From an uncultured Clostridia bacterium (GTDB taxonomy: Bacteria; Bacillota; Clostridia; Christensenellales; Borkfalkiaceae): a stretch of DNA of 35,106 nt. Both the position numbers and the translations under genes were made by a program. Within the stretch, counting starts at the first letter, position 1. Each line of letters begins with the position of its first letter. The stretch lies in the NCBI GenBank assembly GCA_947589585.1, contig CANQCA010000002.1:1-35106 (forward strand), given 5' to 3'. Below are positions 22,645 through 31,400 of the stretch, one piece after another. The notes beneath the pieces were generated by a model. It did not search any database and was not told the origin of the DNA. It saw only the letters and a list, made by a program, of their open reading frames with translations.

Positions 22645-23289
22645 ATGATCAAAGTACTCATCGCAGACGATCAGGCGATCCTCGCCGACGGCATCAAGAG
22701 CGTGCTCTCATCCTGCCCCGAGATCGAGGTCGTGGGGATCGCTCAGGACGGTCTTAAGGCCGTGGAGGAGGCTCAGCGGCTCAGGCCCGACGTCGTCCTC
22801 ATGGATATCCGCATGCCCAATATGAACGGCGTCATCGCGACGCAGGAGATCAAGACGCGTTTGCCCGAGACCAAGGTGCTGGTGCTGACCACCTTCGACG
22901 ACAGCGACTATATCCTGAACGCCATCAACAACGGTGCGAGCGGGTATCTTCTCAAGGATATCTCCGCGCCCGCTCTCATCGAGGCGGTCAAAAACGCCCA
23001 TGCGGGAGATACCATTCTTCCCGCCAAGGTCGCCAAGCACATCGCAAGTGCGGCAAAGCTCGTCGCGAGCGACCGCGAGATCCGTCTCCGCCGCAGGTTC
23101 GGATTTTCCGAGCGCGAGTGTGAGATCGCCCTCATGATCTACGAGGGCTTCACCAATAAGCAGATCGCGAGCGCCTTAAAGCTCACCGACGGCACCGCCC
23201 GCAACTATATCTCCTCCATCTACGAGAAGATCGGCACTTCCTCACGCGCCGAGGCCGTCGCAAGGATGCGCGACACGCTGGGAAACTGA
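22645..23289 (+). CDS. NarL/FixJ-family response regulator
   Basis: 214 residues. ATG 22645 starts 2 nt after the kinase stop, with GGGAG just upstream; earlier in-frame starts lie inside the kinase gene. The receiver domain (1-120) has acidic pair Asp8/Asp9, phosphorylation site Asp54 (VVLMDIRMP), Thr82 and Lys104 in GYLLKD. The LuxR-type helix-turn-helix (about 148-208) reads FSERECEIALMIYEGFTNKQIASAL...TARNYISSIYEKIG. It is the cognate partner of the preceding kinase and likely binds promoters as a dimer after phosphorylation. No binding site can be assigned from this window. Confidence 0.94.
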   Translation: MIKVLIADDQAILADGIKSVLSSCPEIEVVGIAQDGLKAVEEAQRLRPDVVLMDIRMPNMNGVIATQEIKTRLPETKVLVLTTFDDSDYILNAINNGASGYLLKDISAPALIEAVKNAHAGDTILPAKVAKHIASAAKLVASDREIRLRRRFGFSERECEIALMIYEGFTNKQIASALKLTDGTARNYISSIYEKIGTSSRAEAVARMRDTLGN

Positions 23290-23315
23290 ATATGACCCGT
23301 TGAAAAAAGAAAAGG

Positions 23316-23339
23316 CCGCCCGCGCAAATGCGCGGGCGG
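23316..23339. terminator. Bidirectional terminator between the regulator and pyk
   Basis: A perfect 10-bp GC stem (23316-23325 with 23330-23339), loop AAAT. A-rich sequence before it (23302-23313) gives the minus-strand transcript a U-rich tail. Confidence 0.88.
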
Positions 23340-23413
23340 TTTCGCATATTCATGCGTTTTCTGCATGCTCTGTCTCGGACATGGGTGGGGGAAATTCGCT
23401 CTCATGCAAATTT

Positions 23414-24826
23414 CTATATGGTTTCCAGATCGATGAGGGAGGAGTTGCCGCTCTTGCCGTTGGGGGTGCCGCCCGTGATGACGATGACCTCGCCCTTTTT
23501 CACGAGCCCGCTCTCGATCGCGGCGCGCTTTGCAAAGTGGAACAGGACGTCCACCGAGAAGTATTCTTCGGAGAGGGCGGGCAGGACGCCCCACGAGAGG
23601 GCGAGCTTCCGGTAGCTCTTCTCGTCCGTCGTCATCCCGATGATATCGATCATGGGGCGGAAGCGGGAGACCATCTTTGCCGTCTCTCCCGTGCGGGTGC
23701 ACACGACGATCGCCTTCGCCTTCACGTCGTGGGCGAGCAGGCAGGCGGAGTGGGAGAGGGCATCGGATAGGCCGCGGATGAGATATTCGCTCTCTTCCAC
23801 ATGCTGGATGAACTCCTTTTTGCTCTCGGCCTGCATCGCGATCTTTGCCATGGCGGCGACGGCCTCCACGGGGTAATCGCCCGCCGCAGTCTCTCCCGAG
23901 AGCATGATGGCGCTCGAACCGTCGTATACGGCGTTTGCGACGTCGGAGATCTCCGCACGCGTGGGGCGGGGATTGTGGATCATGCTCTCGAGCATCTCCG
24001 TCGCCGTGATGACCCGCTTGCCTGCAATGCGGCAGGCGCTGATGATATTCTTCTGGATATCGGGGAGCTCTTCATAGGGGATCTCGACGCCCATATCCCC
24101 GCGGCCGATCATGATGCCGTCCGAGACCGCGAGGATCTCGGCGAGGTTGTTCACGCCCGTCCTGTTCTCGATCTTTGCGATAAGGTCGAAGTCCGTGCAG
24201 CCGTGTTCCCTTAAAAATTCCCGCACGTCCAGAATATCCTGTGCCCGCGAGACGAAGGAACAGGCGATGAAGTCGACGCCCTGCTCGATGCCGAAGAGAA
24301 GGTCATCCTTATCCTGCTCGGAGAGGTATATAAGGTCGAGATCCTTTTCGGGGAAGAACATGCTCTTTTTATCGCTCAGCTGTCCGCCCGTGAGCACCCT
24401 GCATATGACGTCGGGCCTCGTTACTTCGACGACTTCGAACTCCATGAGCCCGTTGTTGAGCAGGATCTTATCGCCCGGGCGCATCTTATCGCAGATATCT
24501 TGGTAGGAGACGGAGACGCGCTCGCGGTCGCCCAAGACATTTTCCGTGGTGAAGGCGAAGATGTCGCCTGCCTCGAGGGAGATCTTCCCGTCGCGGAAGG
24601 TGCCGATCCTCAGCTCCGGGCCCTTGGTGTCGAGCATGATGGGCAGAGGAATGTTTTTGCGGGCGCGGACGGCTTTCAGAGTGGCTATGATGCGGGCATG
24701 GGTATCGTGTGTGCCGTGTGAGAAGTTGATCCGCGCGACGTTCATGCCTGCATCCGCCATGGCGGAGATGACTTCTTCGCGCTCGGATGCGGGGCCGATG
24801 GTGCAGACGATCTTGGTTTTTTTCAT
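23414..24826 (-). CDS. pyk: Pyruvate kinase
   Basis: 470 residues. It makes pyruvate and ATP from phosphoenolpyruvate and ADP. Clear motifs are KTKIVCTIGPAS at the N-terminus, NFSHG, LDTKGPELR, the active-site Lys in IAKIENRTGV, GRGDMGVEIP, and TEMLESMIHNPRPTRAEISDVANAV. The C-terminal regulatory domain is complete (ITGGTPNGKSGNSS), and there is no extra PEP-utiliser-like domain as in Bacillus. Two in-frame ATGs lie 6 nt apart. The GGGAG site (24838-24834) is 1 nt from the first but 7 nt from the second, so 24826 is chosen. It is divergent from the RNase P RNA gene. Confidence 0.96.
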   Translation of the reverse strand: MKKTKIVCTIGPASEREEVISAMADAGMNVARINFSHGTHDTHARIIATLKAVRARKNIPLPIMLDTKGPELRIGTFRDGKISLEAGDIFAFTTENVLGDRERVSVSYQDICDKMRPGDKILLNNGLMEFEVVEVTRPDVICRVLTGGQLSDKKSMFFPEKDLDLIYLSEQDKDDLLFGIEQGVDFIACSFVSRAQDILDVREFLREHGCTDFDLIAKIENRTGVNNLAEILAVSDGIMIGRGDMGVEIPYEELPDIQKNIISACRIAGKRVITATEMLESMIHNPRPTRAEISDVANAVYDGSSAIMLSGETAAGDYPVEAVAAMAKIAMQAESKKEFIQHVEESEYLIRGLSDALSHSACLLAHDVKAKAIVVCTRTGETAKMVSRFRPMIDIIGMTTDEKSYRKLALSWGVLPALSEEYFSVDVLFHFAKRAAIESGLVKKGEVIVITGGTPNGKSGNSSLIDLETI

Positions 24827-24855
24827 GATCATTCTCCCAAAAGGAATTCAAAAAT

Positions 24856-24861
24856 ATTTTA
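24856..24861 (-). promoter_or_regulatory. Probable pyk promoter -10
   Basis: On the minus strand an extended -10 (TGT then TAAAAT) with a weak TTGTTT 16 nt upstream. Confidence 0.55.
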
Positions 24862-24901
24862 ACATATCGCCCGCAAAAAACAAGTACTTTGGCGAAATTT
24901 G

Positions 24902-24910
24902 TGGTATAAT
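24902..24910 (+). promoter_or_regulatory. Extended -10 promoter of the RNase P RNA gene
   Basis: TGG-TATAAT (24902-24910), a consensus extended -10 with no good -35. Predicted start near 24917. Confidence 0.75.
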
Positions 24911-24916
24911 ATCTCC

Positions 24917-25310
24917 GATACGAGCGGGCTACGCGGCCGCGGCGTGCCACAAGCACGATGAGGAAAGTCCGGGCATCGCAGGGCAGGACGCCTGATAACG
25001 TCAGGTGGAGGCGACTTCAAGGAAAGTGCAACAGAAATAGACTGCCCGTCGAGTCCCCGCAGAATACGCGGGGCGCCCACGGGGAGGACCCGCGGCGATG
25101 GGCACAGGTGGAAAGGCGAGGTAAGAGCTCACCGACGGGACGGTAACGCCCCGTGCCATGTAAACCCCGTCCGATGCAAGTTTGGGATGTCTTCATGAAG
25201 GGTTGCCCGCCCGAAGACATCCGCCAATAACGCTAAAGCCTATCGGCGACGGTAGGCGTAGATAAATGGCCGCGCTCGACAGAACCCGGCTTACAGGCCC
25301 GTCTCGGATC
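24917..25310 (+). ncRNA. rnpB: RNase P RNA, A-type-like
   Basis: About 394 nt; the catalytic RNA that removes tRNA 5' leaders. Universal blocks are present in order: GAGGAAAGTCCGGGC (24960-24974), ACAGAAA (25031-25037), GGTAAGAGCTCACCG (25120-25134), AGATAAATGG (25260-25269) and ACAGAACCCGGCTTA (25279-25293). The two ends (GAGCGGGC near 24922 and GCCCGTCTC near 25297) can form the closing P1 stem. The overall layout fits the ancestral A type rather than the Bacillus B type. The ends are estimated from the promoter and the terminator. Confidence 0.95.
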
Positions 25311-25337
25311 GCAAGGCGCCCTTTTTGGGCGCCTTGC
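25311..25337 (+). terminator. Terminator of the RNase P RNA gene
   Basis: A perfect 11-bp stem (25311-25321 with 25327-25337), loop TTTTT, followed by TTATTTGTT. Confidence 0.9.
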
Positions 25338-25773
25338 TTATTTGTTCACAAATTTGTTTTGCTCGGGATTACGCTGTCATCCCGCCCCGACCGAGGCTTC
25401 TATTGATTATCGAAGGTCGGCACGAGGAGCGCAGCGACGAAGTAACCCGCAAAGCGGGTGAGAGGATCCCCTCATACGAAGTCCATGGGTAACCGCGTCA
25501 TGCTGCCCCGCGCGCAGCTTCTATTTTTAGACTAAGCGCGGCACGAGCGGTCACCGACCGCGAAGTAGCCGACAGACAAACGACGGCGGCTTATCCTCGA
25601 AGCATCCCGAGGATGAAAACTCGGACTTCGTACCCACGGATTCTTCGGAGAGAGGTCATTACGGACAGTCGTATTGGTATTATCGGCTCAGAATGACGCT
25701 CGACCAGCCCGCAAGGGGGTCAACCGCGGACATGGTACCCCCAAAAGTCCTCTCACCGGGCAGTGCCTTCCCA
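25338..25773. repeat. Repeat-rich spacer without a gene
   Basis: It contains a 19-nt match (25466-25484) to the 62-nt repeats at 5392 and 5904. A 205-nt element at 25495-25699 is bounded by GCGTCATGCTG and CGGCTCAGAATGACGC, related to the element at 13773. No open frame here has a ribosome-binding site or known product. Confidence 0.75.
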
Positions 25774-25775
25774 AT

Positions 25776-25797
25776 AAAAACACCCCGTAAAGGGGTG
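25776..25797 (-). terminator. Terminator of the XRE regulator gene
   Basis: On the minus strand CACCCC (25797-25792) pairs with GGGGTG (25786-25781), loop TTTAC, followed by five T (25780-25776), just after the stop codon. Confidence 0.85.
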
Positions 25798-25802
25798 CGA
25801 AA

Positions 25803-26003
25803 TTACGTCAACAAATCGTCCATTGTTTCGTCGAAGATATCGCACAGCTTTGCGAGAACGGAGAAGCTCGGCTCGCTCACGCCATGTTCCCAGCCGCTTA
25901 CCGTGCGTTGATCTACGCCCAGCATTTTTCCGAGTTCGGTTTGCGATATCTTTCTGCTTTGCCGCAATAACTTCAGATTTTCCGAAAATTTTATTTCTTT
26001 CAC
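25803..26003 (-). CDS. Small XRE-family helix-turn-helix regulator
   Basis: 66 residues, made almost only of an HTH_3 domain: LKLLRQSRKISQTELGKMLGVDQRTVSGWEHG holds the two DNA-binding helices, followed by PSFSVLAKLCDIFDETMDDLL. The only plausible start is GTG at 26003; no ribosome-binding site is visible and a TATAGT hexamer ends 1 nt before it, so the transcript start is unclear. It is divergent from the TasA-like gene at 26138, and the space between them carries an AT-rich inverted repeat, so it may repress itself and that gene. Proteins of this size also occur in prophages and toxin modules, but no toxin gene is next to it. Confidence 0.85.
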   Translation of the reverse strand: MKEIKFSENLKLLRQSRKISQTELGKMLGVDQRTVSGWEHGVSEPSFSVLAKLCDIFDETMDDLLT

Positions 26004-26009
26004 AACTAT

Positions 26010-26036
26010 ATTTTTACCAAAAATATCGGTAAAATT
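26010..26036. promoter_or_regulatory. Inverted repeat, candidate operator of the XRE regulator
   Basis: ATTTTTACC (26010-26018) and GGTAAAATT (26028-26036) match in 8 of 9 positions across a 9-nt AT-rich centre. It sits between the regulator start and the -35 of the divergent promoter. Confidence 0.5.
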
Positions 26037-26037
26037 C

Positions 26038-26066
26038 TTAACATACCTAATTTCTCGGTATAAAAT
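26038..26066 (+). promoter_or_regulatory. Promoter for the TasA-like gene
   Basis: TTAACA (26038-26043), 17-nt spacer, TAAAAT (26061-26066). The start point is near 26073, giving a leader of about 65 nt. Confidence 0.75.
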
Positions 26067-26137
26067 AGAGGCTGCACAGATGTATCGGCCACAAGATCGA
26101 TATCCCTTTGTATGAAAAAATTTTTAAGAAGATTAAC

Positions 26138-27979
26138 ATGAAGAAAACCACAAAAGTTGTTTTGGGTAGCGTGATGACGATGGCAATGTGCGCCAGCCTC
26201 ATCGCGGGCTCCACTCTGGCCCTCTTTACGAGCGAAGACAGTGTCAACATCGCCATCACCTCGGGCAAAGTCGACGTGAAGGCGAGCTTAGAGGAACTGC
26301 AAACCTATGTTCCCGATGTGGACCCTGCGACGGGGCTCATCAAACGTGAAGACGGCAAAATCGTTTATAAGAAGACGACGGAGAACGGGCAGTTCGATAT
26401 AGTCGGCGGGTCGGCTAAGATCGAGGACGGTACGGTAACATTTGAAAACTTTGCCCCCATGGACAGAGTCACCTTCAACATCACGGCGCAGAATGCTGGC
26501 TCTACCATCGCTGCCAAATATCAGACCAGAGTGGAAGTTACATATGGCTATGAGCTGTATTCCGCCCTCGAGGTCAAGGTTGGAGAGGCACTCATAGAGC
26601 AGGGCACGGCCATTTCCGATTGGAAGACATTGTCGGTGGGCACGAACGAGTCGGTGCCCGTGGAAATCACTTTCCCCGAGGATGCAGGCGAAGACCCGGA
26701 GAATAAGAACTGCAAGATCACGGTCTCTGTTATCGCTGTGCAGGCCAACGCCGATACCAAAGATCCCGAAAAGGAAGAGGGCGTTTCATACGCCGTGCGC
26801 ACCCCCGCCGACCTTGCCGTACTCGCGCAGAGGGTGAACAATGGCAAAGACTTTGCGGGTGAGACAGTTAAACTTTACGAGGATGTCGATCTTTCAAATA
26901 TCTACCCTTGGACGCCCATCGGTACCCAAGCTCATCCCTTCAACGGCATCTTTGACGGAAATGGAAAGACCATTTCGGGGGCCGTACATACAGGTAGGAC
27001 GGAGTTTATTGACAATGTCGGCCTCTTCGGCTATACCGGAGAAAAGACGGGCGGCGAAATCAAAAACTTCACCTATCAACCGAAGGGCAACAAACTTATG
27101 GTTATGGGTAGCAATTATGGATATATCGTCGGTTATGCAAAGCATACGACCATCTCCGATATAACATTTGAAAAAACCGGTGGAAGTGCCAATGTAGAGG
27201 CAATGTATGTTAAGAACAGTGCGGGTGACCGCGTCTATACAGACATGGAAAACATCGGCATGATCGCCGGCTACTCCATGGGGATCATTAAAAACTGTCA
27301 CGTGAATACGGATAGCTTTAGCATCACCGGAGAACCTTATCACGAAGGCTGGGACGACAAGACGAAGGGCACAGAAGATCATCTCCTATATAATGTGGGC
27401 GGCATCGTCGGTTGCATTGAGGGGGGATCGGTATCGAACTGCTCCGTCATTGGGATCAATTTGGGGCAATGGTATAGCGCCCCTTCAAGTCGCACTTTAT
27501 ATACTGCAGTGGCGGGCGGCATTGTCGGGTATCTCTATGCAAGCGCAGGTGCGGATCACTATGGAATCGACTCCTGCTATGTCGAATATAATACGACTAA
27601 AAATTACGAATATCTTGCGGGCAGAGACAATGGAAGCGCGCCCCATATCGGCGGGATCGTCGGCTGGGTCACAAGCCCGATGTCGGAAGATCAACAAGAA
27701 TATCTGAAAATCGAGAAGAATTTCTTCAAAGCAAAAGGAATAAAAGACAACGCCAATCCTATCATCGGTGCGAACTATGAGTATGGTAATCCCCAATTGG
27801 TAGCGAACAACTTCGGTGAAAATGGTTGGAAAATCGAGGTGGATAATCCTGCCGATCAAACGGTGGAGAATTCGACAGGTGCCGAGCTTTCTATACCGAT
27901 CACACTGACTTCGTCCGAAAGGTTCGCAGGTGTCACAGACTATGCATCCTTCCTCGCAGTGCTTGAAAGTTGGACTTAA
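26138..27979 (+). CDS. SipW-type signal, TasA/camelysin-like protein with GLUG repeats
   Basis: 613 residues. ATG 26138 starts a signal peptide of the SipW-cognate class: KK, hydrophobic core, then GSTLALFTSEDSVNIAITSGKVDV (about residues 25-48), as in TasA and camelysin precursors. A TasA-like beta domain (about 40-215) has FENFAPMDRVTFNITAQNAGS and VPVEITFPEDAG. From about 225 a second region begins with an ADLAVLAQRVN / FAGETVKLYEDVDLS opening and FNGIFDGNGKTISG. It continues with GLUG-type repeats (VGLFGYTG, IGMIAGYSMGIIKNC, VGGIVGCIEGGSVSNC, AGGIVGYLYA, IGGIVGWV), which form beta-solenoids in surface proteins. There is no LPXTG. TasA proteins assemble extracellular fibres; a fibre role is inferred from the N-terminal half. 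The ribosome-binding site is weak (AAGAAG). No sipW gene is in the window. Confidence 0.83.
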   Translation: MKKTTKVVLGSVMTMAMCASLIAGSTLALFTSEDSVNIAITSGKVDVKASLEELQTYVPDVDPATGLIKREDGKIVYKKTTENGQFDIVGGSAKIEDGTVTFENFAPMDRVTFNITAQNAGSTIAAKYQTRVEVTYGYELYSALEVKVGEALIEQGTAISDWKTLSVGTNESVPVEITFPEDAGEDPENKNCKITVSVIAVQANADTKDPEKEEGVSYAVRTPADLAVLAQRVNNGKDFAGETVKLYEDVDLSNIYPWTPIGTQAHPFNGIFDGNGKTISGAVHTGRTEFIDNVGLFGYTGEKTGGEIKNFTYQPKGNKLMVMGSNYGYIVGYAKHTTISDITFEKTGGSANVEAMYVKNSAGDRVYTDMENIGMIAGYSMGIIKNCHVNTDSFSITGEPYHEGWDDKTKGTEDHLLYNVGGIVGCIEGGSVSNCSVIGINLGQWYSAPSSRTLYTAVAGGIVGYLYASAGADHYGIDSCYVEYNTTKNYEYLAGRDNGSAPHIGGIVGWVTSPMSEDQQEYLKIEKNFFKAKGIKDNANPIIGANYEYGNPQLVANNFGENGWKIEVDNPADQTVENSTGAELSIPITLTSSERFAGVTDYASFLAVLESWT

Positions 27980-28011
27980 AAACACTGAACGCAATATGTA
28001 ATCGGAAAGCT

Positions 28012-28040
28012 ATCCCGCGGCATTTCGCCGCGGGATTTTT
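28012..28040 (+). terminator. Rho-independent terminator
   Basis: A perfect stem TCCCGCGGC (28013-28021) with GCCGCGGGA (28027-28035), loop ATTTC, then five T. Confidence 0.92.
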
Positions 28041-28283
28041 CGCGGAGAGGAGCTCGCAAAACGGGGCCTTTTGGCGGGTATGCGGCCATGCTCCCGCCCT
28101 CGTTTTGGAGGTGAAGGGGCGCGGTTTTCGTCCTTTTTTGATACTCAATATATTATATATTTGTTAGGGAGAAACTTTTTTTGAGATTTAATTTCATTAA
28201 AATGTTTATTATGCGTTCTTTTTCTCATTCATGCAATGAATTTTATGTGAGTTTCGGTCCAAATCAAATTTCGGGAAATTTCT
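28041..28283. other. Intergenic region with no gene seen
   Basis: GC-rich to about 28130, then strongly AT-rich. Short open frames on both strands lack ribosome-binding sites and known similarity. Confidence 0.6.
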
Positions 28284-28312
28284 TTGACTTTATTTGTTTT
28301 CTCATTTACAAT
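28284..28312 (+). promoter_or_regulatory. Promoter for the giant MBG-repeat protein
   Basis: TTGACT (28284-28289), 17-nt spacer, TACAAT (28307-28312); start point near 28319. Confidence 0.83.
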
Positions 28313-28332
28313 AACAATAGTCATATGCGCGT

Positions 28333-28420
28333 GAGCGGGAACACATAAAGAATTGGGGGAAAATTCGGCTTTCCGCTCTGAGCATAAAATAATTCGAAGA
28401 GCGAACACTCATTAAGGAGG
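28333..28420 (+). promoter_or_regulatory. Leader with two mutually exclusive stems and ribosome-binding site
   Basis: GAGCGG (28333-28338) can pair with CCGCTC (28373-28378), but GCTCT (28375-28379) can instead pair with AGAGC (28398-28402). AAGGAGG (28414-28420) lies 6 nt before the ATG. Confidence 0.4.
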
Positions 28421-28426
28421 ATTGCT

Positions 28427-31400
28427 ATGAAAAAGATCTGGTTATCAACAGGTATGGTCCTTACGGCCTGTGCGGTCGCGCTTGTCGGTGCCGCCTGTGC
28501 CGAGGCGGAGGAAAAGACGACGACCTACCAAGTTATCTTTATGAGCGAGGAGACGATCTATGATCAGTACGACGAGGCCCAGTTGGGCGATATCGTCGTA
28601 TTCCCCGAGAAAGATCCCGTCCATTCTCCCGACGACGACTATCAGTATGCGTTCCTCGGCTGGAAACATGCAGGCGATAGCGATAGGGACCTTATCGAGG
28701 AAGAGACGGCCACCGTCACGGGGAATATGACCTACGAGGCCGTGTTCAGCAAGACTCCGGTGGAAGAGATCCCCGAGATCGACCGTCTGTTCACCGTCAA
28801 TTTCTATGATATGGATTTTGAAGGCGTCGCGGCCCGCGGCGATCTCATCAAGAGCTTCACGGAGGTGCAATACGGTTCGAGCATCGAAGCGCCCGAGCCT
28901 CCCGTTCACGACGGGTACCACTTCTCCGGGTGGGATATCAATTCCTTCGATAACGTCCGCGGGAACATGTTCATCACCGCACGCTACGAGAAGAATGTCT
29001 ACACCCTCGAGAAGCATGCCCTCGGCGACGTCGCCGTTTCCGACCATGAATTCGGCGGCGCACTCGATTGGAGCGTGCCTTCCGCGGCGGATATCCTCGT
29101 CTTTAAGGGCTGGTTCCTCGATGAGAATTACACCATTCCCGTCGAAGATCTCAATGCCATGCCTGCGCTTGAGGCGCTCGAGGGCGAGGAACGTGCCAAG
29201 TACGATATCGACGAAGCGGGCCATCTTCACGTCTATGCGAAGCATGTGTTCGATTTCAAGGATTTCCGCATCTACGCCGAGCAGAACATGATCTATGGCG
29301 GCGAGAACAACAAGGTGCATTTCGTCGGTTCCCACGCGCTCGAAGGGCTCACCTATTCCTTCCAATGGGAAGTGGACGGCGTGGCCGCAGCGGAGACGGG
29401 CAGAGATCTCGTCCTCGTGGATGCGGGCGAACGCGCTGTAAAGCTCACCGTCACGGCGAATTATAAGGAAGGCTTCATCATCCAGAATGAAGTCCTCGAA
29501 GAGACCTACCATGTCGATAAGGCGACGCTCACCGCAACGCCTTCTCTCGATCACGAAAGCGTCATCTACGGCGACAAGGTTCCCGAAGTCAGCGTGAGAT
29601 ACGAGGGCTTCTTCTTCGGCGATACGCCCGAGGATATCGGCCTGACCGTGACGCACACCTATCTTTCCGGCGAAGAGGACGTGACGGCGCAAAAGGATAA
29701 GCTCGATGTGGGCGGATATACCGTCACGACTACCCCCGCAGAGCTCCGCAACTACAATGTCACGGTGGCGGACCTCACCTTCAACGTGCAGAAGAAGACG
29801 GTTTCGACCACGCTCACCGTCGCAGATCACACCTACGGCAATAAGCAGGATTTCGTTCCCGTCATCACGTTCGAAGGGCTCGTTTACGATCAACAGCCCG
29901 AAGTTCTCGGCACGCCCGTGTTCGTCCTCGACGGCACGGATCAGGTCGTCTCCGAGGGCGATCTCATCCACGCGGGAGAGCACACGCTCAGCATCAAACC
30001 GCTCGATCCCGCCAATTACAGCGTGACCATGCCCGCGGCTGCCACGTTCAACGTGGCAAAACGCAGCGCTTCCGCAACGCTCTCTGCAAAGAGCGGCGTC
30101 TATGGCACCCTGCCCGAACCGAGCTACACGCTCGACAACGTTCTCGAGGCGGACGAAGCCCTTTTCCAAGATCCCGTCTATTCCTACAAGACGGCGAACG
30201 GGAGAGATTATCAGAACAAAGACAATAAATTTGTTGTAAACAGCTACACCGTCACGGCGGCGTTTGCGGAAAGCAACGACTACGAGACTTTCACAGTCAC
30301 CCCCGCCACCTTCGAGATCACGAAAAAGCCCATCACCATCGGCGTCAAGTTGGATGACTTAAAGTACGGTGACGCGCGCAACCCGCAATTCGATTACAGC
30401 GAGACCGACTTTGCCTACAAAGAGGATGAAAGTGTCTTCAGCGGCGTTCATGGATTTGTTTACGCGGATGCGCAAGGCAATTATTATGGCTATAGTTCCT
30501 TCCCCGTAGGCGACTACTCCGTGAAAGCCAGGGATTTCGAATCTCCCAACTACGAGATATCCTTCCCGCAACATGAATTCAAGGTAACCCCCGCGCCCTT
30601 GACGCTCACACTCAAGCAAGACGACATCATCTACGGCTTCACGCCCCGAGCGACGATCGAGTATGAAGGGTTCGTCAACGATGAGGGTCCCTCGAGCGTC
30701 CTCAACGGAAATCCCGCCATCCGCTACCTGAAAGACGGCGCGGAGATGACGGAATTCCATGCCGGCACGTACACTGCGACGACGACGGCATCCGCCAAGA
30801 ACTACGAGATCAAGATCGTGGAAGCGACCTTCCAGATCAATCCCCGCACTCTGTATCTCGGCGTTTCGCTCACCAACGGAACCATTAAATACGGCACGCA
30901 GCCCAAGGCGACGATCGTTGCGACAAAGGACGGCTACAACGGGTTCTTAAATACTGAAGAGCGCGAAGCCTATCTCGCAGGTGCGAAGTTTGTCTATACG
31001 GGCACGACTTCTTATGAACAAACACTCAATGCCCAAAATGGCCCCAAGGCAGTCGTGGGAAGTTACACCATTTCCCTCAAAGGCCTTGTAAACAATCCCG
31101 ACTATACCCTCACAACGGATTCTGCGACCCTCATCGTCAATAAGGCGACCCTCACCGTCACCGATACGGTCGAAGGCTTCACCTACGGCGAACAGCCTAC
31201 CCATGTCGTAAAATACGCGGGTTTTGTCTATGGCGAGAAAGAAGGTCAAGCCGGCGTTCTCACGGGCCAACTCACCTATACTTATCAAAAGGCCGGAGCC
31301 GAAACCGCCTATAACAAGAACGTGCACGGCTACTTCGATGCCGGCTCCTATACCTTTACGGCGACCGGCCTTTCCGCCGCGAACTACGATATAGAGATCA

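Noticed and set aside
24827..24832. Upstream ATG of pyruvate kinase
   Set aside because: Its ribosome-binding site would be only 1 nt away; the second ATG has a 7-nt gap.
27970..28167. Short plus and minus frames after the TasA-like gene
   Set aside because: They cross the terminator at 28012-28040 and have no start signals.
28445..30169. 574-codon minus-strand frame under the MBG gene
   Set aside because: Antisense shadow: the plus frame has a promoter, ribosome-binding site, signal peptide and repeats in phase throughout.
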